A stretch of DNA of 64,000 nucleotides, taken from contig NZ_LMOP01000001.1 in assembly GCF_001423585.1 (NCBI RefSeq), positions 248,001-312,000 of the forward strand. The letters are read 5' to 3'. Shown piece by piece: positions 39,042 to 48,884 of this stretch. The stretch is from Xanthomonas sp. Leaf148. Lineage in GTDB: Bacteria > Pseudomonadota > Gammaproteobacteria > Xanthomonadales > Xanthomonadaceae. The notes beneath the pieces are model-generated. The model saw nothing but the letters and a program-made list of their open reading frames with translations. It had not been told where the DNA came from and ran no database searches. The position numbers were made by a program, and so were the translations under genes. Within the stretch, counting starts at the first letter, position 1, and each line of letters starts with the position of its first letter.

Positions 39042-42000
39042 TTAACCAGCACAGATCCGGTCGCGCCCTGCGCTCTTGGCTTCGTACAACGCGCGATCGG
39101 CGCGCTGCATCAACGATGAGCCGGTGTCGTCGTCGCGCAACTCCGACACGCCGGCGCTGAAGGTCACCTGCAACCCTTCCACATCGCCCCAGTCGGCGCG
39201 CGCATGGAACAGCATGCGAATGCGCTCGCAGAGCGCCTGTGCATCGTCCAGTGTGGTGTCGGCCAACAGCAGGGCGAACTCTTCGCCGCCCAGACGCGCG
39301 GGCAGATCCGAGGCACGTGCGGCTGCGGCCAGCAACTCGCCGACATCGTGCAGCACCGCGTCGCCAATGGCGTGCGAGTAACGGTCGTTGATGCGCTTGA
39401 AATGATCGATATCCAGGATCGCCAGCACCAACGGCCGGCCACTGCGACGTGCGCGGCTGATGTCGCGCGCCAGCGCTTCGTCGAAGTGGCGACGGTTGGG
39501 CAAGCCGGTCAGTGCGTCCTCGTGCGCCTGGCGCTCGAACACGTCGGACTTGATGCGCAGCCGCGTCAACAACTCGCTCTTTTCCTGATTGGCCTGCAGC
39601 AGGCGCTGCGCCTGCAGCTGCAGATCCTGCGTACGCTTGCGCACCAGTTCGGCCAGGCGGGCGCTGTGGGTCCTGTAGCGATGCAGCAGCGCCCGATACA
39701 GCAAGGCCAGGGCAAGAATCGCGCCCAGCACCGCAGCAAACCGCACATCGTGGCGTTGCCACCACAGCGGCAGCACGTCGAAGGTCCAGCGCGCCTCCTG
39801 CGGGCTCCAGGCACCGCCCGGATGACGGGCCGCCACCCGCAGGGTGTAATGCCCCGGCGGCAGGCCGATGAATTCCACGCTGCGCTGCCGCCCACGCGCA
39901 ATCCACACGTTGTCCAGGCCGTCCAGACGGGTGCGGTATTCGATACGTTCGGACAGCAGAAAACTCATGCCCACATACGAGACATTGAGCCGGTCGCCGC
40001 CGGGTAGTTGCGCTTGTTGGCGCCAGGCCAGCGGGCGGCCGTCCTGTTGCACGCTTTCGATCAGCGGCGGCGGTGGGCGTCGCTCGCGAAACCGCTGCAA
40101 GCGTGCCGGGTCCACCGTGCTCACACCACCGGCGGTGACCACCCAAACCGAGCCATCTGCACGCGCGATCATGCTGGGGCCGGAGCTGCCATTGGCCTGC
40201 GCGTTGCCCATGCCGTCGATCTCGCCGTAGCGCTCGATGTCCAGCGTGCCGCGTCCATCGGCCACCGCATCGAGCGCAGCGAACGCGGTGCGCAGCACGC
40301 CGCGATTGCTGCTGATCCATGCATTGCCCCGCCGATCGTCGACGAGCTGGAACACCGTATCCACCGGCATGCCCTGCTCCAGGCCCACGCGTGCAAGCGT
40401 GCCGCCGCGCACACGATACAGACCGCGATCGGTGGAGATCCACACCGCATCGCCAATCGACTGGAAGCCGAACACGCTGCGTGCGCCACCCAGGCGTTCC
40501 AGGTTCAGTTGCTGCACCCTGCCGTCGCGCAACACCGCCGCGCCATCGACCGAGCCGATCCACAGCGCGCCGTCGATGCTGGCCAAGGCAGTCACCACGC
40601 CATCGGGCAGGCCATCGATCGCCACCGGCACGCGCTTGCCGTCCACCAGCTGCACCACGCCGCGCTGAGTAGCCAGCCACACCGCAGCGTGCGCATCGAT
40701 CACGATGGCGCGGATATGGCCACTGGGGATGCCATCCGCCTCGCCGTAGTGCTGCAGCACGCGGCCATCGCGCAGCACGAACACACCGTCGGCATAGGTG
40801 CCCACCCACAGGTCGCCCTGCCGATCCAGCGCCAGACTGAGCACCGACAGCCGACGTCCCGACGGCGTCGCCACAGGAACCGGCACGATGCGCCCGTCCG
40901 GCAGCATGCGGTCCAGGCCGGCGGTACTGGCGATCCACAGACTGCCATCGCGATCTTCGAGCACTGCGCGGGCATAGTCGCCGCTCAACCCGTCGCGCTG
41001 GCTGTAGCTGCTGAACAAGGTCTCGCGCAATCGGAACAGGCCACCGTTGGCGCCGACCCAGATGCTGCCTTCCGCATCTTCGCGCAGGCTGACGATGCGC
41101 CCGGTGGGCAGGCTGCGGCCTGCCGGCAAATGCTCTACCCCGTGGCTGCCGATCCGTAACAGGCCCTGGTTTTCGCTACCCAGCCAAAGATCGCCATTGC
41201 GATCCTGCAGCATCGCAGTGAAGTGGCCCTGCCCCGGCAGCCGATGCACCAGCTCGGCGCGCTCGTCGTGCAAGCGATACAGCTGCTCGCCTGCGACGAC
41301 CCACACCATGCCGTCCGGGGCGCGATACGGCCACGCCAGGCCCGGCGGCAGGCCGAATGACGCTGGCGCACGATGCATGCGCCCATCCGGTTCGCGATAG
41401 ATCAGCCCGTCCAGCGTACCGATCAGCAAGCGGCCCTGTCCGTCGAACAACATGCGCGGGAAGCTGCTCTGCAGCGGCACGCCATCGCGCGGCGGAAAAT
41501 AGTCGAAACGTCCATCCGGCCACAGGCACCCCAGCCCGTGGCCTTCGAACAGCAGCCACATCCGGCCGTCCGCATCCATGGTCATCGCGTGGATCAACGC
41601 CTGCGGCCACTGACCCTTGCGTTGCCACTGCCGCCACTGCCCATCGGCGCCGTGACGCACCAGATTGCCGCGCGCATCGCTGAGCCACAGCGCGCCATCG
41701 CGATCCACGTACAAGGCGCCGACGCCGTTATCGGGCAGACCCGGTCGCGTGCTGCGATCGATGACGTTGAATTCCAGGCCGTTGTAGCGCACCAGGCCTT
41801 CCCAGGTGGCGAACCACAGGTAGCCGTCGCGGGTTTGGGCGATATCGCGCAGCGAGTTGTGCGGCAGGCCGCTGCGCGAACTCCAGCTGTCGATGGCGTA
41901 GTCGCGTAATCGCGCGGTCCCGATAGGTGCGGCGATCGCCGCCAGCGAACACAACGCCAACAGCATGCAGACGCCAGCGCCGAACCAGCGCCGCCACTGT

Positions 42001-42074
42001 CCATGCCATCGTGCCGACGCCTTGCCGGCGTCTCTGTTCTCGCCCGTACCGCAGGCGCCCACCCCAAGTTTCAT
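39042..42074 (-). CDS. diguanylate cyclase with a two-component-regulator-type propeller sensor
   Basis: A 1010-residue membrane protein. After an N-terminal membrane or signal segment (about residues 30-48) come many Reg_prop beta-propeller repeats (typical units DGYLWFATWEGLVRYNG and GNAWISSNRGVLR), a Y_Y_Y domain (about 690-760), a membrane helix (AAVLGAILALALLYRALL) and a coiled coil, then a GGDEF domain. The active site GGEEF is at residues 929-933, with RASD five residues before it, the product-inhibition I-site. It should make cyclic di-GMP in response to a periplasmic signal. Start MKLGVGACG at 42074. The ligand is unknown. Confidence 0.9.
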   Translation of the reverse strand: MKLGVGACGTGENRDAGKASARWHGQWRRWFGAGVCMLLALCSLAAIAAPIGTARLRDYAIDSWSSRSGLPHNSLRDIAQTRDGYLWFATWEGLVRYNGLEFNVIDRSTRPGLPDNGVGALYVDRDGALWLSDARGNLVRHGADGQWRQWQRKGQWPQALIHAMTMDADGRMWLLFEGHGLGCLWPDGRFDYFPPRDGVPLQSSFPRMLFDGQGRLLIGTLDGLIYREPDGRMHRAPASFGLPPGLAWPYRAPDGMVWVVAGEQLYRLHDERAELVHRLPGQGHFTAMLQDRNGDLWLGSENQGLLRIGSHGVEHLPAGRSLPTGRIVSLREDAEGSIWVGANGGLFRLRETLFSSYSQRDGLSGDYARAVLEDRDGSLWIASTAGLDRMLPDGRIVPVPVATPSGRRLSVLSLALDRQGDLWVGTYADGVFVLRDGRVLQHYGEADGIPSGHIRAIVIDAHAAVWLATQRGVVQLVDGKRVPVAIDGLPDGVVTALASIDGALWIGSVDGAAVLRDGRVQQLNLERLGGARSVFGFQSIGDAVWISTDRGLYRVRGGTLARVGLEQGMPVDTVFQLVDDRRGNAWISSNRGVLRTAFAALDAVADGRGTLDIERYGEIDGMGNAQANGSSGPSMIARADGSVWVVTAGGVSTVDPARLQRFRERRPPPPLIESVQQDGRPLAWRQQAQLPGGDRLNVSYVGMSFLLSERIEYRTRLDGLDNVWIARGRQRSVEFIGLPPGHYTLRVAARHPGGAWSPQEARWTFDVLPLWWQRHDVRFAAVLGAILALALLYRALLHRYRTHSARLAELVRKRTQDLQLQAQRLLQANQEKSELLTRLRIKSDVFERQAHEDALTGLPNRRHFDEALARDISRARRSGRPLVLAILDIDHFKRINDRYSHAIGDAVLHDVGELLAAAARASDLPARLGGEEFALLLADTTLDDAQALCERIRMLFHARADWGDVEGLQVTFSAGVSELRDDDTGSSLMQRADRALYEAKSAGRDRICAG

Positions 42075-42312
42075 CAGACACGACACGCCGTTTGCTGACG
42101 ATATGGTAGGCAAAAAGTGACGCGGGCGCTGAGCGTTCGCGCTGGCTGACGCCGAAAGCCTTGCAGCTGCGGCGTCGTACGGGCCATCGGCAGCACCTCG
42201 TTGCCAAGCGCAGCGTCGCAATCTGCGCAGATTGCGCTATGCCTGCATGTGCGCAACGTGCCTATTGCATGCTGGAGGCAGCGCGTGATCGCGCGCCTCC
42301 GTACCGCATCGC

Positions 42313-43062
42313 TCAGGCACCCAGGCGCTGGCGCACGACCTCGAACAGGGTCACGCCGGTTGCGACCGACACATTGAGGCTTTCGATATCGCCCGGCATC
42401 GGAATCTTGACCAGACCATCGCAATGCTCGCGGGTCAGACGACGCAGACCGTCGGCCTCACCGCCCAGCACCAGCCCGACATTGCCGCGCAGGTCGACGC
42501 TGTACAACGACGCCTCGGCCTCTCCTGCCAGGCCGTACAACCACACACCTTGCTTCTGCAGGTCGCGCAGGCAGCGTGCCAGATTGGTCACCGCTACCAC
42601 CGGGATGCGGTCGGCGGCGCCGGCCGAGGTCTTGCGCACGGTCGCATTCACCGTGGCCGACTTGTCCTTGGGGATGACCACCGCAGTGGCGCCTGCGGCC
42701 GCGGCGCTGCGCAGACACGCACCGAGGTTGTGCGGGTCCTGCACGCCGTCGAGCACCAGCACCAGCGCGCGACCTTGCGCAGCCTCGACCAGGCCTTCCA
42801 GTTCGTTCTCCGCCCACAACCGTGCGGCGGCGTAGCGTGCGGCAACACCTTGGTGGCGTACCTGCCCGCCCACACCGTCCAGTGCCTGGGTGTTGACCCG
42901 GCGCACGTCGATCCCCTTGCGGCGCGCCTGTTCTTCGATCTCGGTCAGACGCGGGTTCTTGCTACCGGCCTCGATCAAGACCTCGCGCACGTTGTCGGCG
43001 TCGTTCTCGACGGACGAGGCGACAGCGTTGACGCCGACGATCCACTGGTTTTGCTTGCTCAT
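42313..43062 (-). CDS. rlmB: 23S rRNA (guanosine-2251-2'-O)-methyltransferase
   Basis: A 249-residue SPOUT methyltransferase that modifies G2251 in the ribosomal P-loop. The N-terminal RNA-binding substrate domain (residues 1-80) is followed by the trefoil-knot signatures LDGVQDPHNLGACLRSA, VLGGEADGL and IPMPGDIESLNVSVATGV. Length matches E. coli RlmB (243). rnr lies upstream on the same strand, but a GFA-family gene and 315 bp separate the two, unlike E. coli where they are adjacent. Confidence 0.95.
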   Translation of the reverse strand: MSKQNQWIVGVNAVASSVENDADNVREVLIEAGSKNPRLTEIEEQARRKGIDVRRVNTQALDGVGGQVRHQGVAARYAAARLWAENELEGLVEAAQGRALVLVLDGVQDPHNLGACLRSAAAAGATAVVIPKDKSATVNATVRKTSAGAADRIPVVAVTNLARCLRDLQKQGVWLYGLAGEAEASLYSVDLRGNVGLVLGGEADGLRRLTREHCDGLVKIPMPGDIESLNVSVATGVTLFEVVRQRLGA

Positions 43063-43377
43063 TGCGCGGGCATACGAAGAAATGAGGGGGAATGGTAGGG
43101 CCTGCGGCCTGCTACGTCACGGCCGGGGCAAGGATCGCCTGAGAAATCGGGCCAAGGCCATGCCGCAATGCCACGGGCAGCTGGCGGAGTCATGCGCCGC
43201 TGGCTGCAGCGGATATGCCGCAAATGTATCGGCACGCCGGATGTCTTCGCGCTGCGTGAACCGCTATGGATGGCTGCTTGAACGCATATCGCGCCGACGT
43301 CGGCAACACGCCGCAACGCACCGACATCAACATGATTGAAGACAGCAATGACCTGCATTGCGAAGCCACATCACGAC
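43063..43377. other. 315-bp gap between rlmB and the GFA gene
   Basis: No gene, terminator or shared repeat could be supported here. A 99-codon frame on the minus strand (43059-43358) has no recognisable features and runs into rlmB. The region should contain the rlmB promoter. Confidence 0.4.
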
Positions 43378-43851
43378 TTACGCCGGCCACCGCTCGGTGT
43401 CTTGGTCGGGATGCTGATGCGAGACGAGCGCGGCCTGAAACGCCAATGCAGCAGCGTCATTCTCGCTCGGACGTGTCGGCAGCTGCGCCAGGGTATCGAC
43501 GAACGGCAACTTGCACTCCACCGCGTACTGAATGTGCGGAGGCAACCGCTCCGGCGTATCGAATGCACCTGCCGCAATTGCCACGCCGTCGGGCGCTTCA
43601 TAGGTCAATGGCGTCCCGCACTCGGCGCAAAAGCCGCGCTGTACCAATGACGAGGAGGCAAAGCGCTTGGGCTCGCCACGGGTCCAGCGGAACTCGGTGC
43701 CACGCACCGACACCAGCGGCGCGTAATACGCCCCGAAGGCTTTCTGACACATGCGGCAATGACAGATCGATGCGTCATCCAGCACGCCGCGCACATGAAA
43801 GCGCACCGCGCCGCATTGGCAGCCACCGCTGTATTCGGAAGATGCGTGCAT
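43378..43851 (-). CDS. GFA-family zinc protein
   Basis: A 157-residue protein of the glutathione-dependent formaldehyde-activating (GFA) fold. Zinc-site cysteines are seen in GGCQCGAV (near residue 10), CHCRMCQKAFG (about 31-36) and CAECGTPL (about 75). GFA-family proteins are mostly of unknown substrate; the name reflects one disputed enzyme. It lies between rlmB and rnr on the same strand with sizeable gaps on both sides. Confidence 0.87.
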   Translation of the reverse strand: MHASSEYSGGCQCGAVRFHVRGVLDDASICHCRMCQKAFGAYYAPLVSVRGTEFRWTRGEPKRFASSSLVQRGFCAECGTPLTYEAPDGVAIAAGAFDTPERLPPHIQYAVECKLPFVDTLAQLPTRPSENDAAALAFQAALVSHQHPDQDTERWPA

Positions 43852-43997
43852 GGTTTGCCTCGCAGATCAGCGTGTTATGCAAGCCACCGCATCATCACGG
43901 TATGCGTCGGCACTCACGACGCACTTGCCGACGCACTTGCCGACGCAATGTATTGCGGGCAGCCATCCCGGCCGCCCGCAACACCATGCATCCAGTA

Positions 43998-46541
43998 TCA
44001 ATACGACTTTTTCTTGCGCTTGGTCGGCTTCTCGCGCGGCGGCAGCGGTGCTTCGGCAGGCGCACCATCCTCTGCCAAACGGAAGTCGATCTTGCGTTCT
44101 TCCATGCTCGCCTTGAGCACCAGTACGCGTACCGGGTCGCCCAGACGGAACTCGCGACCACGGCGCTCGCCGCTGAGCGTTTTGCGGATCGGATCGAACT
44201 GGTAATAGTCCTGCGGCAACTGGGTGACATGCACCAGACCATTGACCTTGGACTGGGTCAGCTCCACGAACAGGCCGAAGCCGGTCACGCCACTGATCAC
44301 GCCATCGAACTGGCCGCCGACGTGCTTTTCCATCCAGGCGGCGCGATAACGCTCGTCCACTTCGCGCTCGGCCTCATCGGCACGGCGTCCGCGCTCGGAG
44401 CATTGCAGCGACAAGGCCGACATCTGCCGCGGCGTGTAGATAAATTTCTCCGGGCTGGCGCCGGTCAGGGCGTGCTTGATCGCGCGATGCACCAGCAGAT
44501 CCGGGTAGCGGCGGATCGGCGAGGTGAAGTGCGCATACGCCTCCAACGCCAGACCGAAGTGACCGTTGTTGTCGGGCGAATACACCGCCAGGCTCTGGCT
44601 GCGCAGCAGCACCGATTCCAGCAGCGCGGCATCCGGGCGCGCACGCACCTTCTTCAGCAGCTTGGTGTAATCGCCCGGGCGCACCTTGCTCCACGCCGGC
44701 AGGCTGAGCTGGAATTCCTTGAGGAACTCCAGCAGGTCTTCGTACTTGCTCTCCGGCGGCCGCTCGTGCACGCGATACGGCGCAGGCACATGCACACCCA
44801 ACAGATAGCGCGCGGCTTCCACGTTGGCGGCGATCATGCATTCTTCGATCAGCTTGTGCGCGTCGTTCCGCACCAGCATGCCGGCCTGGGTGACCTCACC
44901 GGTGTTGTCGAGCACAAAGCGCACTTCGGAGGTTTCGAACTCGATTGCACCGCGATGCGTCCGCGCCTTCGACAACACGTTGTACAGCTGATGCAGACGC
45001 TGCACCTGCGGTAACAACGGGCCGATGAACGCCTTGGTATCGGCATCGTCTTCGCCAACCGCCTTCCAGACCTGGTTATAGGTCAGGCGCGCATGCGAGT
45101 TCATCACCGCTTCGTAAAAACGCGAGCCGGTCACTTCGCCATTGCGGCCCACCTGCATGTCGCAGACAAAGCACATGCGGTCGACCTTGGGCATCAGCGA
45201 ACAAATGCCGTTGGACAGGGTTTCCGGCAGCATCGGCACCACAAATCCCGGGAAATACACCGAGGTGGCGCGCTTTTGCGCTTCGTCGTCCAGCGGCGTG
45301 CCGGGACGCACATAGTTGGACACGTCAGCGATCGCCACTACCAGCCGGAAACCGTCGGCATTGGGTTCGCAATACACCGCGTCGTCGAAATCCTTGGCGT
45401 CCTCGCCATCGATGGTGACCAGCGGCATCTGCCGTAGGTCCACACGCCCACCGATCATCTGCGGCTCGACCACCAACGGCACGGCGGCCGCTTGGTCCAG
45501 CACTTCCTGCGGGAATTCGTGCGGCAGTTCATGGCCATGGATGGCCATTTCCACCACCAGCGACGGCGTCAGCTTGTCGCCCAGCACCGCGATGATCTTG
45601 CCGATGGCCGGGCGGCGCGCGTCCGGTGGGGCGATCAGTTCGCACACCACCAACTGCCCCTCGCGCGCCTCGCCAATGCCGTCCGGCGCAATCTGCACGT
45701 TGCGTTGCACGCGCTTGTCGTCCGGGTCGACGTAAGCCACGCCGTGCTCGTAGAAAAAGCGCCCGATCATGCGCGACATGCGCCGTTCGAGCACGCGTGC
45801 GATGGCGCCTTCGCGGCGGCCACGGCGGTCGATGCCGGTGACGTTGGCCAATGCACGGTCGCCGTGCATCACCTTGCGCATTTCGAACGGCGGCAGGAAC
45901 AGGTCGTCACCGCCCTCGTCCGGCTTGAGGAAACCGAAGCCTTCCGGGTTGGCGATCACCACGCCGGCGATCAGGCTGGTCTGCTGCACCGGCGCATAGC
46001 CGCCGCGGCGGTTCTGAACCAACTGCGCTTCGCGCACCATTGCCGCCAGGCGCTTGCCCAGCGCGTCGATGCGGTCGCTCAGGCCGAGCTGCTCGGCGAT
46101 CTCTTCGGCGGTCTGCGGGCCGTCGCAGGCTTCCAGCAGCTGCAGGATGGCCTCGCGGCTGGCGATCGGCTCGGCGTAGCGCAATGCCTCGCGGTCGGCA
46201 TGCGGATCCTTGAATCCGGTGTCGGCGACGGCGATGGTGTTGGCGATAGCCTGGACGGTGTCTTTCTGGAAACGTTCCGGCGGCGGCGCGGGCGGCCCGC
46301 TCTTGCGTGGATGCGGCGCGCGGGGCGCAGCAGGCTCGACCGGAGGTGCCGGCTGATCGGACGACGCCTTTGCCGCAGCGCGCTTGTTGGCGGATTTGGT
46401 GGACGCACCTGCCGCAGCGCGGACCAGGAAGTCCGGCATCCAGCCCGGCAGTTTCTGTTGCTCGGCGGTGGTGGACTCGCCCGGGCTGGCGGATTTGCGG
46501 CGGCTGGGCCGGTCGGAATCGGGGGTGTTTTTCTTTGTCAT
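43998..46541 (-). CDS. rnr: ribonuclease R
   Basis: An 847-residue processive 3'-to-5' exoribonuclease that degrades structured RNA. A long disordered lysine/proline-rich leader (residues 1-95) and a helix-turn-helix-like domain (about 110-175) precede two cold-shock domains. The RNB catalytic site is IDGEDAKDFDDAVY (aspartates binding magnesium), then the S1 domain near the C-terminus (GQFDGVISGVTGFGLFVEL) and a basic tail ending KRKKKSY. Length is close to E. coli RNase R (813). Downstream spacing contains two copies of the 12-mer GACGCACTTGCC (43918 region). Confidence 0.95.
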   Translation of the reverse strand: MTKKNTPDSDRPSRRKSASPGESTTAEQQKLPGWMPDFLVRAAAGASTKSANKRAAAKASSDQPAPPVEPAAPRAPHPRKSGPPAPPPERFQKDTVQAIANTIAVADTGFKDPHADREALRYAEPIASREAILQLLEACDGPQTAEEIAEQLGLSDRIDALGKRLAAMVREAQLVQNRRGGYAPVQQTSLIAGVVIANPEGFGFLKPDEGGDDLFLPPFEMRKVMHGDRALANVTGIDRRGRREGAIARVLERRMSRMIGRFFYEHGVAYVDPDDKRVQRNVQIAPDGIGEAREGQLVVCELIAPPDARRPAIGKIIAVLGDKLTPSLVVEMAIHGHELPHEFPQEVLDQAAAVPLVVEPQMIGGRVDLRQMPLVTIDGEDAKDFDDAVYCEPNADGFRLVVAIADVSNYVRPGTPLDDEAQKRATSVYFPGFVVPMLPETLSNGICSLMPKVDRMCFVCDMQVGRNGEVTGSRFYEAVMNSHARLTYNQVWKAVGEDDADTKAFIGPLLPQVQRLHQLYNVLSKARTHRGAIEFETSEVRFVLDNTGEVTQAGMLVRNDAHKLIEECMIAANVEAARYLLGVHVPAPYRVHERPPESKYEDLLEFLKEFQLSLPAWSKVRPGDYTKLLKKVRARPDAALLESVLLRSQSLAVYSPDNNGHFGLALEAYAHFTSPIRRYPDLLVHRAIKHALTGASPEKFIYTPRQMSALSLQCSERGRRADEAEREVDERYRAAWMEKHVGGQFDGVISGVTGFGLFVELTQSKVNGLVHVTQLPQDYYQFDPIRKTLSGERRGREFRLGDPVRVLVLKASMEERKIDFRLAEDGAPAEAPLPPREKPTKRKKKSY

Positions 46542-46620
46542 TACCCTAATGGTAACCCCTGCGGTCCTGACATGGGCGGCAAGGCCAGCCAGGCCGTTGG
46601 CGATTGCTACACATCACCCG

Positions 46621-46649
46621 TTGACAACCTCGTCAGGAGTCTGCAAAAT
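46621..46649 (+). promoter_or_regulatory. Promoter of tRNA-Leu
   Basis: A perfect -35 box TTGACA (46621-46626), 17-bp spacer and -10 box CAAAAT (46644-46649), followed by the GC-rich discriminator CGCGGCTC typical of stable-RNA promoters. Predicted transcription starts about 6 bp before the mature tRNA. Confidence 0.7.
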
Positions 46650-46662
46650 TCGCGGCTCACCT

Positions 46663-46749
46663 GCCCAGGTGGCGGAATTGGTAGACGCACTAGCTTCAGG
46701 TGCTAGCGGGGGCAACTTCGTGGAGGTTCGAGTCCTCTTCTGGGCACCA
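46663..46749 (+). tRNA. tRNA-Leu (anticodon CAG)
   Basis: An 87-nt class II tRNA. Acceptor GCCCAGG pairs with TCTGGGC before the discriminator A and an encoded CCA. The D-arm is GCGGAATTGGTAGACGC, the anticodon arm is CTAGC-TTCAGGT-GCTAG with CAG at 46697-46699, a long variable arm follows, and the T-arm contains GGTTCGAGTCC. It reads CUG codons, the commonest leucine codon in such GC-rich genomes. Confidence 0.95.
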
Positions 46750-46756
46750 GTTTAAA

Positions 46757-46784
46757 AAGACCTCCGAGCAATCGGGGGTCTTCT
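46757..46784 (+). terminator. Probable terminator after tRNA-Leu
   Basis: Stem AGACCTCCGA with TCGGGGGTCT (one G-T pair) and a 4-base loop, followed by TCTGGTTTC, a weak T-rich tail. It is placed 8 bp after the CCA end. Confidence 0.55.
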
Positions 46785-46864
46785 GGTTTCTGGGGTTTGA
46801 AAATGCGGGCACTGCGGTTGAGCGCCGATGCCGATCAGCGCCTGAGGGCCGATGATGTGATTCA

Positions 46865-47010
46865 GAGCCGCTAAGAAAATTTAGCGAGCAGTCGTCGGCC
46901 GGGTATCGATGGCGCACTCAAAATCGCAATGGACCATTGCTAAGTGCCAGCTCCGGGCACCGGCCGCGCCCGCCGGGTGGTGAGCGCAGTCATTTGATTA
47001 GCTGCGCTCC
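46865..47010 (-). repeat. Dispersed ~143-bp inverted-repeat element, copy F
   Basis: Inverted like copy C. Plus-strand left end GAGCCGCTAAGAAAAT; right end GATTAGCTGCGCTCC. Core similarity includes GAGCAGTCGTCGGCC and GCGCCCGCCGGG. It lies in the 463-bp gap between tRNA-Leu and the SGNH esterase; the remainder of that gap (46785-46864, 47011-47212) shows nothing I can support. Confidence 0.72.
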
Positions 47011-47212
47011 GCCGATTGATCCATCGACGTGATCGGATGATCGCGACGCCTACGCGGCCTTGCGCTCCACTCCATCACGACCGCCGATCAGCGCGACGAC
47101 CAACTCGTCGCTGCCCAGACCTACGGCGCACGCTTCACCACGGTCGAATACCAAGACTTCGAAACGACACGACAGCACCCACCTGCCTGGCGGCGCCGCC
47201 GTGGTGGCCGTC

Positions 47213-48730
47213 CTACGGAGCGGCCGTTATTCCAGCATCGCGCAGGGCCTGCGCCCAGATCTTGTAACCGGCCTCGCTGGGATGCGTACCGTCGGGCATC
47301 AGCGCCTCCGGCAGGCTGCCATCGGGCTGCAGCAGCTGCTTGCCGATATCGACCAGACGCACCGACGGGTCGGCCGCATAGCGTGCGCGCAGCAGGCGGT
47401 TGGTTTCGGCAATCGGGCCGCGTTGCGGATCGCTAGCAGTGCGGCCGCGCGGCATGATCGCCATCAAAATCAACTTGCTGTTGGGCATGCGTGTGCGTAC
47501 CTCGCGCACGATGGCATCGACGCCCTGCGCGGTTTCGGCCGGCGTGCTCGCACGCGATTGCGCAGTGCCGGTGAGGTTGTTGGTGCCGATGTGCAGCACC
47601 ACCCAACGCGGCTCCAGGCCGTCGAGCTCGCCCTGGCGGATGCGCCACAACACGTTCTGCGTGCGGTCCCAGCCAAAGCCCAGATTCAACACCGGCCGCT
47701 TGTCGTACAGCCACTGCCAGGACTGCGGCCCGCTGACGCGGGTGGCCTGTGGCGGGCCCGACCAAAAGTGGGTGATCGAATCGCCAATCATCACCACCTC
47801 CGGCTTCAAACTGCGCGCGGCAGCAAGCGCGGCATGATGGCGTGCGTACCAATCGTAGGAATCCTGCTGCAGCCAATCGACCGGCATCAACGCGGTGGCG
47901 GCATCGCGGCCGAGTTCGGCCACCGGCTTGACCGGCGCTTCACCCAGCAGCCGCGCCAGAGTCGGCTCGATCGCCTCGGCCAGCATGCGCTGGCCCTGCG
48001 TATCCGGATGCAATGCAGCGGCCGCCGGACGAAAGCGCGTGTCGTAGAACAACTCGGTGCGCAGCTTGCCGTCGCGCTGGAACACCGAGCTCACATCCAG
48101 ATAGGTCACACGCGGGTTGTCGCCGTAGCGCACCGCCAGACCCTGGTTGATCTGCGCATCGCGACGCGATTTTTCGCCGGAAATCGCGCTGGGCAGCACG
48201 CTCAACAGCAGAATGTGCGTGCGCGGCAGCTTTTGTTCGATCGCCGCGACTACCGCGTCGATGCCGAGCTGGGTCTGCTCCGCGGTCTGGCCGAGGTGGC
48301 CGGTGTTATTGGTGCCGATCAGCACCAGCGCGACCTTGGGCTGCAGGCCATCCACTTCGCCATTGGCCAGCCGCCACAGCACGTTTTCGGTGCCATCGCC
48401 GCTAAAGCCCAGATTGAGCGCGCCGCGGCTACCGTAGAAGGTCTGCCAGGTAGGCTGAAAGTCTTCGTCGGGCGCCTTGGCTTTTTCATAGTTCTGCGTG
48501 ATGGAATCACCGATCAACAGCAGCTTCGTCTCAGGATGCTGTTTGACCTGTTCCAGCACCTGCGCGTGGCGCTGGGCCCACCACGGCTCCTGCAGGCGGT
48601 CGGTGGGCACGATCGAGGGCGATGGCATTTGCGCAAGCGCAGGCAGCATCAGCAGGCACCACGACATGCCAAGGCCGATCGCGGCAAGCGGCCGGATACG
48701 ACCGCGAAACAGGGAGGGAAACGTGAGCAT
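47213..48730 (-). CDS. exported double-domain SGNH/GDSL esterase
   Basis: A 505-residue exported protein (signal peptide to about residue 34, ALAQ) made of two tandem SGNH hydrolase domains. Domain 1 (about 45-262) has GDSIT with S76, and GTNN with N141, but at the usual DxxH it reads AALH (A238, H241), so the catalytic aspartate is missing. Domain 2 (about 290-500) has S318 in GDSIT, N384 in GTNN and DGTH with D480 and H483, complete. The family acts on platelet-activating-factor-like or sugar esters, including polysaccharide acetyl groups. It is isolated from other genes; the substrate is unknown. Confidence 0.88.
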   Translation of the reverse strand: MLTFPSLFRGRIRPLAAIGLGMSWCLLMLPALAQMPSPSIVPTDRLQEPWWAQRHAQVLEQVKQHPETKLLLIGDSITQNYEKAKAPDEDFQPTWQTFYGSRGALNLGFSGDGTENVLWRLANGEVDGLQPKVALVLIGTNNTGHLGQTAEQTQLGIDAVVAAIEQKLPRTHILLLSVLPSAISGEKSRRDAQINQGLAVRYGDNPRVTYLDVSSVFQRDGKLRTELFYDTRFRPAAAALHPDTQGQRMLAEAIEPTLARLLGEAPVKPVAELGRDAATALMPVDWLQQDSYDWYARHHAALAAARSLKPEVVMIGDSITHFWSGPPQATRVSGPQSWQWLYDKRPVLNLGFGWDRTQNVLWRIRQGELDGLEPRWVVLHIGTNNLTGTAQSRASTPAETAQGVDAIVREVRTRMPNSKLILMAIMPRGRTASDPQRGPIAETNRLLRARYAADPSVRLVDIGKQLLQPDGSLPEALMPDGTHPSEAGYKIWAQALRDAGITAAP

Positions 48731-48884
48731 GCGTGACAGAAAGGATCGGAGGAATTCCGATTGTGGGCTGCGCCGTTGGCACCTCACAAGCTAATCCGAC
48801 AAGCGCGCCCTTTCCGCCCCACTGTCGAGGCAGGACTAACGATGCAACGACTAGGCGATGCAACGATGCACCGACGCGACACTC

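Noticed and set aside
43059..43358. 99-codon frame upstream of rlmB as a gene
   Set aside because: No domain or signal, runs into rlmB, and no ribosome site stands out.
46865..47010. Repeat copy F as a small RNA linked to tRNA-Leu
   Set aside because: It is separated from the tRNA by a terminator-like hairpin and belongs to the dispersed repeat family; no promoter of its own could be seen.
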